A stretch of DNA of 64,000 nucleotides from Lewinellaceae bacterium (lineage in GTDB: Bacteria > Bacteroidota > Bacteroidia > Chitinophagales > Saprospiraceae): NCBI GenBank assembly GCA_020636275.1, contig JACJYD010000004.1, positions 62,001 to 126,000 on the forward strand, read 5' to 3'. The position numbers and the translations under genes are program-made. This document shows positions 58,680-64,000 of the stretch, in pieces; positions within the stretch are counted from its first letter, which is position 1, and every line of letters starts with the position of its first letter. The notes under the pieces are model-generated. The model ran no database searches, was not told the DNA's origin, and saw nothing but the letters and a program-made list of their open reading frames with translations.

Positions 58680-60515
58680 ATGAAACGCCTTATTGTATTA
58701 CCGCTTTTTAGTTTATTACTCGCGCTGCCGCTATTCTCCCACCCCACATTTGTTGCCGATGAGCCCGAACTGGGTTTTCTGGGCATTCAATCGAATGAGG
58801 TGTCGATCGAGAAAGCCATGCTTCTGGGGTTCGATAACCCCTATGGCAGCTATGTGTCAAAGATCATTCCGAATACTGCTGCCGAGAAAGCCGGCTTGCA
58901 GGCCTTCGACTACATCTTCCGGATCGACGATCGGGAGGTGGATGAATCGAACGACCTGGTCGACCTGCTGTCCGAATACAACCCGGGCGATGAGGTGACG
59001 GTACACTTCATCCGAAAGGGCCGTGAAAGAACGGTGAACGTCATTTTAAGCGAACGCCCGATGAACTGGGCTGAAGCCCCCAAATCGCCTGAAAATAAGG
59101 CATTTTTGGGCATCTCCGAAATCGATGAAGACGGAGATGGGTCCGGCATTGGTGTAGCCGTGGCCATCAGCGCCCACTCTGCAGCTATGGAGATGGGCCT
59201 GGAAGATGGAGATGTGATTACGGCCATCAACGGCTACCCCATGCTGGATTGGGACGACATTACCACCGCCATGGCAAATGCCCGCCCGGGCGATGCCATC
59301 GAAGTGAGCTACCTGCGCGATGGCGAAAAAATGCAAGCGAAAGGCGCTTTGAAATCGCTGGCTGAAACGAAAAAACCCGCCCCAACAGCAGCCCAGGACC
59401 AGCAGGACGAACCCGCCTTCATGGGCATTTGGGCAGAGATGGTCTCCGAGGAAAAAGCTATGAAAATGGGATTGGAACACCCCTACGGTACCCTTGTAAC
59501 GGGTGTCATCCCCAATACCGGCGCTGAAAAAGCAGGGCTCCAGATTTTCGACTATCTCTACGGGATCGACGCCTACCGGGCCGGCGAAGAACAGCCTTTC
59601 GGCGTGATCCTCAAAAAATACCGGGCCGGCGACAAGGCCACGCTCTACTTCATCCGCAAAGGGGCGGCCAAAACGGCCCAGATCACCTTCGGCAAACGGC
59701 CCGATCTTCCCGAGAAAAAAGAGATGAACAAGTGTGAAGATACCTTCCTCGGTATTGCCGCCAACGCCGACCGGGTCGTGCAGGAGATCGACGGTATCCA
59801 GATCCGCCCGGTGAAAAACTCGACCGCCCTGGAGATCGGCATGCAGGACGGGGACATCATCAAATCCCTCAATGGCTACCGGATGTACGACTGGGACGAC
59901 ATCGGCTACGTGCTCGACAACCTGAAGGTCGGCGACCCGATCACCGTCGAGTACGAACGCAATGGAAAAATGATGAAAGGCACCGCCAAGATCAAATCGT
60001 TTGCCGAAACCAAGAACTGCAAAGACTGCGACTGCAGTGAACTGGAGGAAGATAAGTTCGATATCAAAGTGGATATTCCCGACATCAATATCGACATCGA
60101 CATTCCGGGGCTCCCCAAAGGTCCGGCTTCTCCGGAGTCGACCCCTCGCGCCGATATTTCCAATATCAATACCTCTATCCAGGACCTCTCCCCCGACGAG
60201 GTACAGAAACTGAACGCCAAATACGGCTGGTCCCTTCCGTCGAATTCCACCCTCCAGGTCCAGAACATCAACCTGACGCCCAACCCCGGCGAGGGCAATT
60301 TCGCCCTCACCTTCAATCTGCCTTCCCGCGGCAAGACCCTGGTGCGCATTTACAACCCCCTTGGGCGCCTGATCTATGATTACGACCTCGGCGATTTTTC
60401 CGGCGCCTTCAGCGACCAGGTGGATATTTCCCAGAATGGCCCGGGTACTTACTACCTGGAAATCAAGCAAAATGATAAAGTCGTGTCGAAGAAGCTGGTA
60501 TTGAGTGGGAAGTGA
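58680..60515 (+). CDS. Multi-PDZ secreted protein with T9SS type A sorting domain
   Basis: Signal peptide ending near LALPLFSHP. Four PDZ-like units follow: LGFLGIQSNEVSIEKAMLLG with AAEKAGLQAFDYIFRID (about 30-125), FLGISEIDEDGDG with SAAMEMGLEDGDVITAING (140-225), MGIWAEMVSEEKAMKMGLEH with GAEKAGLQIFDYLYGID (245-340), and FLGIAANADRV with TALEIGMQDGDIIKSLNG (360-450). No protease domain is present. A Cys-rich spot (CKDCDCSELEEDKF) and a VDIPDINIDIDIPGLP stretch lead to the C-terminal type A domain (LTPNPGEGNFALTF ... GPGTYYLEIKQN). Units 1/3 and 2/4 look alike, so a pair was probably duplicated. It should be exported by T9SS; partners are unknown. Confidence 0.9.
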   Translation: MKRLIVLPLFSLLLALPLFSHPTFVADEPELGFLGIQSNEVSIEKAMLLGFDNPYGSYVSKIIPNTAAEKAGLQAFDYIFRIDDREVDESNDLVDLLSEYNPGDEVTVHFIRKGRERTVNVILSERPMNWAEAPKSPENKAFLGISEIDEDGDGSGIGVAVAISAHSAAMEMGLEDGDVITAINGYPMLDWDDITTAMANARPGDAIEVSYLRDGEKMQAKGALKSLAETKKPAPTAAQDQQDEPAFMGIWAEMVSEEKAMKMGLEHPYGTLVTGVIPNTGAEKAGLQIFDYLYGIDAYRAGEEQPFGVILKKYRAGDKATLYFIRKGAAKTAQITFGKRPDLPEKKEMNKCEDTFLGIAANADRVVQEIDGIQIRPVKNSTALEIGMQDGDIIKSLNGYRMYDWDDIGYVLDNLKVGDPITVEYERNGKMMKGTAKIKSFAETKNCKDCDCSELEEDKFDIKVDIPDINIDIDIPGLPKGPASPESTPRADISNINTSIQDLSPDEVQKLNAKYGWSLPSNSTLQVQNINLTPNPGEGNFALTFNLPSRGKTLVRIYNPLGRLIYDYDLGDFSGAFSDQVDISQNGPGTYYLEIKQNDKVVSKKLVLSGK

Positions 60516-60527
60516 TCAAAAGAAAAA

Positions 60528-60556
60528 GCTCCTGTCGGGACTTCGCCGACAGGAGC
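60528..60556 (-). terminator. Terminator of the small membrane-protein gene
   Basis: GCTCCTGTCGG pairs with CCGACAGGAGC around GACTTCG. On the minus strand it is followed by TTTTTCTTTT, a U-run, so it ends the gene whose stop is at 60610; it may also help stop the PDZ-gene transcript from the other side. Confidence 0.85.
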
Positions 60557-60609
60557 AAAAAAATCCACTCCAAATTATTCTTCGAATCAGGAGATCCTGA
60601 TAGTTTAGT

Positions 60610-60807
60610 CTATTCCTGCAGGCCGGTGAGTACGACGGAATCGTCGTCGTCTTCCGAAACCTGTTCCATATCGCTTCCGTTGACCGGGAGCGACTTTGCT
60701 CGCGGTATCCCGAAGGTGAGCATGTAAAAAGCCAATAACAGAATAAATCCCAGCCAGGCATGCAACATAGCCCGCTTCCAACTGGCAGTTGTGGTAGTTG
60801 TCCTCAT
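60610..60807 (-). CDS. Small membrane protein of unknown function
   Basis: From the ATG giving MRTTTTTASWKRAMLHAW the product has 65 residues: a short N-terminus, one membrane segment (AWLGFILLLAFYMLTFGI, residues about 17-34) and an acidic tail (MEQVSEDDDDSVVLTGLQE). A longer frame to 60906 is possible but would begin in an odd Cys/Pro-rich stretch and overlap the structured region upstream. A terminator at the end on the same strand supports a real gene. No family recognised; it may be a stand-alone membrane micro-protein. Confidence 0.55.
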   Translation of the reverse strand: MRTTTTTASWKRAMLHAWLGFILLLAFYMLTFGIPRAKSLPVNGSDMEQVSEDDDDSVVLTGLQE

Positions 60808-60888
60808 AGGGCACGCGAATTTTGAAGGTTTCTCTTCCCATCCATGTCCGATTTTCGGGATGGGGTTACACCATAGCGTTGGGGGGAA

Positions 60889-60983
60889 GAGAAGTTCGGG
60901 CCCCATTTGGAGGCTGGCTACTCTCGCCGGATTTTCCCTTCTCCGGTATCAAGAGTAGCCAACGTCCTGGGATTTAACTTCTC
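60889..60983 (-). promoter_or_regulatory. Possible structured leader of the small membrane-protein gene
   Basis: GAGAAGTT (60889-60896) pairs with AACTTCTC (60976-60983), enclosing a second perfect stem TGGCTACTCT/AGAGTAGCCA (60915-60924 with 60952-60961) that itself contains a CCGG pair. The nested arrangement over 95 bases, about 80 bases upstream of the gene, is like a folded RNA leader, but I recognise no known riboswitch class. Confidence 0.45.
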
Positions 60984-61030
60984 ATAGTATGTTATGCTTA
61001 CCGTTTTGCAAATAGCGTGCCAATTTTTTT

Positions 61031-61143
61031 CAGTTGAAAAGTTGAAGAGTTGAAAAGTTGAAGGGTTGAAGAGTTGAAAAGTTGATGAGAATAAAATCCT
61101 TCAACTCTTCAACTTTTCAACTTTTCAACTTTTCAACTTTTCA
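61031..61143. repeat. 10-bp-period inverted repeat upstream of the second beta-propeller gene
   Basis: On the left, GTTGAAAAGT-like decamers (variants GTTGAAGAGT, GTTGAAGGGT) run from 61031 to about 61086; on the right, from about 61099 to 61143, the complement TTCAACTTTT runs in the same 10-bp rhythm. The two arms can pair over some 40 bases. It ends 26 bases before the start codon at 61170. Confidence 0.9.
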
Positions 61144-61169
61144 TCTATCTTGCCAAAAAGCACACTTCT

Positions 61170-64000
61170 ATGCGAACACTCCTGCTCCTGCTCCTGGTCG
61201 TCTCCCTGAGCGCACTGACCGCCCAAACCACCTACGACACGGCTTACTTCCATTCGTTGGAATGGCGCGAACTGGGCCCCTTCCGGGGCGGACGTTCCTG
61301 CGCGGTGACGGGAGTGCCGGGCTCGCCCAACCTTTTCTACTTCGGCTCGACCGGAGGGGGCGTTTGGCGCACCACCAACGGGGGACGCAACTGGGAAAAT
61401 ATCTCCGACGGCTTTTTCGGCGGCTCGATCGGTGCGATCGCCGTAAGCGAGTCCGATCCCAACGTCATCTTTGCAGGGGGCGGCGAGCAGACGGTGCGCG
61501 GGAATGTATCCTTCGGATCGGGCATCTGGAAATCGGAGGATGCCGGCAAGACCTGGCTCGCTTCGGGGTTGAGCGACTCGCGGCAAATCGGCCGCATCCG
61601 CATCCATCCCGATAACCCGGATATCGTATTTGTGGCGGCGATGGGCAACCTCTTCGCACCGAATGCCGAACGGGGGGTGTTCCGCTCGCGCGACGGCGGC
61701 CGGAATTGGGAGAAAGTGCTTTTCGTAAGCGATGAAGTGGGCGCGGTGGATCTCTGTTTCGACCCCACCAACCCGCGCATCCTTTACGCTTCGACCTGGC
61801 GGGTGCTCCGCACGCCCTACAGCCTCGAATCGGGCGGAGAAGGATCGGGGCTGTGGAAAAGCACCGATGGCGGCAGCACCTGGACCGAACTGAGCCGGGC
61901 GCCCGGCATGCCCAAAGGCACCCTGGGCATTATCGGCGTGGCCGTTTCACCTGTGAATCCCGAACGGGTTTGGGCCATGGTGGAAGCCGAAGATGGAGGA
62001 ATGTTCCGATCCGACGACGCCGGCAAGACCTGGCGGCGCCTCAACGACGACCGCGATCTGCGCCAGCGCGCCTGGTACTATACCCGGATTTACGCCGACC
62101 CGAAAGACGAAGACGTAGTCTATGTCATGAACGTCAGCTACCACAAATCCAAAGACGGAGGTAAGACCTTCTCGGCCGACTATGCCCCGCACGGCGATCA
62201 CCACGACCTCTGGATCGCACCGGAAGACCCTCGCCGGATGATCATCGCCGATGACGGGGGCGCACAGATCACCTACGACGGCGGGGAGACCTGGTCGACC
62301 TACCACAATCAGCCCACGGCTCAATTTTACCGGGTGACTACCGACAATCATTTCCCCTACCGCATCTATGCCGCCCAACAGGACAACAGCACCATCCGGA
62401 TCGCACACCGCACCACGGGAGGCGCCATCGACGACGAAGACTGGGAAAGCACCGCCGGCTGCGAGTGCGGCTGGCTGGCCGTCGATCCGACCGACGACGA
62501 CATCGTCTACGGCGGCTGCTACGGCGGTATGATCGAACGACGGGACCACCACATCGACCAGACGCGCAGTGTGAACGTCTGGCCCGACAACCCCATGGGC
62601 CACGGCGCCCTGGATATGAAATACCGCTTTCAGTGGAATTTCCCCATTCTCTTTTCTCCACACGATTCGACCAAGCTCTATGCCGCCTCCAACCATCTGC
62701 ACGTGACCTATAACGGCGGCCAGAGCTGGGAGACCATCAGTCCCGACCTGACCCGCAACGACTCCACCCGCCTGGGTTCGTCCGGCGGCCCCATTACCAA
62801 AGACAATACCTCGGTCGAATACTACTGCACCATTTTTACCGTAGCCGAATCCCCGCTGAAAGCCGGCCTCATCTGGACCGGTTCGGACGACGGCCTCGTC
62901 TACCTGACCCGCGACGGCGGACAGAGCTGGACCAATGTCACGCCGAAAGCCCTGCCCGAATGGGCGCAGATCAACAGCATCGAAGCCGACCCGTTTAACG
63001 AAGGCGGGCTGTATGTGGCCGCCACGCGCTACAAGAGCGGCGACTTCAAACCCTACCTGTTCAGGACCAAAGACTACGGAAAGACCTGGACGGCGATCGG
63101 CAAAGGCATCGGCGCCGATCAGTTCACCCGGGTAGTACGGGCCGATCCCAAGCGGGCAGGACTCCTCTACGCCGGTACGGAAAGCGGCATCTTCGTCTCC
63201 TTCGACGACGGCGCCAGCTGGGAATCGTTCCAGCTCAACCTGCCCATTACCCCCGTCACCGACCTGGCCGTGAAAAACGACAACCTCATCGCCGCCACCC
63301 AGGGCCGCGGCCTGTGGATGATCGACGACCTGACCCTCCTGCACCAGCTGAACGAGCGGCACAAGAGCAAGGCCGCCTGCCTGTTCCAGCCCATGGACAG
63401 CTACCGGACGAGCGGATTCCAGGGCGGACATCCACGGGATGCGGGCACCAACCACCCCGGTGGCGTAATGGTGCACTTCTTCCTTCCGGAATGGGGTGAA
63501 AAGGACAGCCTTTCGCTCTCGTTTTACGAAGCCGATGGCGCCCTCATCCGCACCTTTTCGACCACTTCAAAAGAGCGGGACGAAAAGATCGAAGTGCACA
63601 AAGGCGCCAACCGTTTTGTCTGGAACCTCCGGTATCCGGGCGGGAAAGACTTCGACGGCATGATCCTTTGGTGGGCATCGCTCAACGGTCCGCGCGCCGT
63701 ACCCGGCGAGTACTCCGTGAAACTGCAGGCCGGCGCGTTCCAGGACAGCGCCCGCTTCCGCATTCTCGCCGATCCCCGCTCCCCAGCCGGCCAAGCCGAT
63801 TTCCAGGCTCAGTTCGACTTCATCGAACAAGTGCTCGACAAGTGCTCCGAAGCACATGAGGCCATCGCCGAGATCCGGGACATTCGGGCCCAATTGAAGC
63901 ATTTTACCGGACGGCTCAAAGACCGCGAAAACATGCAGCCCCTGCTCGACCAGGCGCACCGGATCGACTCCCTGCTCACCGGGGTGGAGGAAGCCCTCTA
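61170..64000 (+). CDS. Secreted VPS10/BNR-type beta-propeller protein, 3' end outside the window
   Basis: The frame stays open from MRTLLLLLLVVSLSALTAQ (signal peptide) to the right edge, 943 codons. Asp-box turns recur: TTNGGRNW, SEDAGKTW, SRDGGRNW, STDGGSTW, SDDAGKTW, TYDGGETW, TYNGGQSW, TRDGGQSW, TKDYGKTW and SFDDGASW over residues about 60-720. LEWRELGPFRGGRSCAVTG at the mature start matches the family N-terminus. A linker and C-terminal domain (NRFVWNLRYPGGKDFDGM) follow as in the paralogue at 3620-6814. Sialidase/sortilin-like propellers bind or cut diverse ligands; no activity can be named. The C-terminus, which may hold a helical tail, is missing. Confidence 0.87.
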   Translation, partial: MRTLLLLLLVVSLSALTAQTTYDTAYFHSLEWRELGPFRGGRSCAVTGVPGSPNLFYFGSTGGGVWRTTNGGRNWENISDGFFGGSIGAIAVSESDPNVIFAGGGEQTVRGNVSFGSGIWKSEDAGKTWLASGLSDSRQIGRIRIHPDNPDIVFVAAMGNLFAPNAERGVFRSRDGGRNWEKVLFVSDEVGAVDLCFDPTNPRILYASTWRVLRTPYSLESGGEGSGLWKSTDGGSTWTELSRAPGMPKGTLGIIGVAVSPVNPERVWAMVEAEDGGMFRSDDAGKTWRRLNDDRDLRQRAWYYTRIYADPKDEDVVYVMNVSYHKSKDGGKTFSADYAPHGDHHDLWIAPEDPRRMIIADDGGAQITYDGGETWSTYHNQPTAQFYRVTTDNHFPYRIYAAQQDNSTIRIAHRTTGGAIDDEDWESTAGCECGWLAVDPTDDDIVYGGCYGGMIERRDHHIDQTRSVNVWPDNPMGHGALDMKYRFQWNFPILFSPHDSTKLYAASNHLHVTYNGGQSWETISPDLTRNDSTRLGSSGGPITKDNTSVEYYCTIFTVAESPLKAGLIWTGSDDGLVYLTRDGGQSWTNVTPKALPEWAQINSIEADPFNEGGLYVAATRYKSGDFKPYLFRTKDYGKTWTAIGKGIGADQFTRVVRADPKRAGLLYAGTESGIFVSFDDGASWESFQLNLPITPVTDLAVKNDNLIAATQGRGLWMIDDLTLLHQLNERHKSKAACLFQPMDSYRTSGFQGGHPRDAGTNHPGGVMVHFFLPEWGEKDSLSLSFYEADGALIRTFSTTSKERDEKIEVHKGANRFVWNLRYPGGKDFDGMILWWASLNGPRAVPGEYSVKLQAGAFQDSARFRILADPRSPAGQADFQAQFDFIEQVLDKCSEAHEAIAEIRDIRAQLKHFTGRLKDRENMQPLLDQAHRIDSLLTGVEEAL

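Noticed and set aside
59046..60470. 474-codon minus-strand open frame
   Set aside because: Antisense to the PDZ-protein gene.
61947..63476. 509-codon minus-strand open frame
   Set aside because: Antisense to the second beta-propeller gene.

Overview
The window looks like chromosomal DNA of a free-living, probably marine or wastewater member of the Bacteroidota, most likely of the Saprospiria type. The evidence is: type IX secretion (T9SS) C-terminal sorting domains of types A and B; SprB-repeat, choice-of-anchor L and PKD surface proteins; a short Bacteroidetes-type primary sigma factor; a PUR/DUF3276 protein; a GWxTD protein; and promoters fitting the TTTG / TAnnTTTG consensus of that phylum. 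The DNA is GC-rich with GC-rich third codon positions, which produces many long meaningless antisense frames. Nothing points to a plasmid or prophage.

Layout. 1-10.7 kb: the 5' part of a SprB-repeat adhesin gene running off the left edge, a large secreted beta-propeller protein, an aldose epimerase and a secreted T9SS subtilase. 10.8-15.5 kb: a five-gene metal uptake operon (binding protein, ATPase, permease fused to a DtxR-like domain, second permease, free DtxR/MntR regulator) with a clear promoter and a DtxR-like operator at its head. 15.5-16 kb: a gene-free 440-bp element with long inverted arms, part of which recurs at 41.4 kb. 16-25 kb: a frameshifted GWxTD gene, a small lipoprotein, an M1 peptidase, rplS and two tandem paralogues of a PKD/T9SS type B surface protein. 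25-33 kb: tsaC, the sigma factor with a C-terminal processing protease, a START-like protein with an AddB-like nuclease, and a ferredoxin with its reductase. 33-44 kb: enoyl-CoA hydratase, a secreted protein of the family often mislabelled asparagine synthetase B, a VWA-like membrane protein, a PUR protein, an MsbA-like exporter, fructose-bisphosphatase, and a divergent pair of a sodium:solute symporter and phosphatidylcholine synthase. 44-55 kb: M14 carboxypeptidase, succinate-semialdehyde dehydrogenase, a HIT protein followed by two GT-C membrane glycosyltransferases, a phospholipase D-like protein and an outer-membrane protein. 55-64 kb: a DUF4412 protein, tRNA-Arg and tRNA-Lys, a HAD hydrolase, a DUF4403 protein, a multi-PDZ T9SS cargo protein, a small membrane protein and a second large beta-propeller protein running off the right edge.

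How the genes fit together. The metal operon has the gene order and permease-repressor fusion of chlamydial ytgABCD, plus a second free-standing regulator, so it probably controls itself. The symporter and phosphatidylcholine synthase make sense together as choline uptake plus one-step phosphatidylcholine synthesis. The sigma factor gene lies among promoters of the kind it should read. The secreted proteins (subtilase, PDZ protein, two PKD proteins, SprB-like adhesin) imply T9SS machinery elsewhere in the genome.

Gene-free stretches often hold long perfect hairpins and short-period repeats, some of them bidirectional terminators. Two genes (GWxTD and M1 peptidase) look interrupted by single-base indels next to short repeats or homopolymers. 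These could be real mutations or assembly errors.
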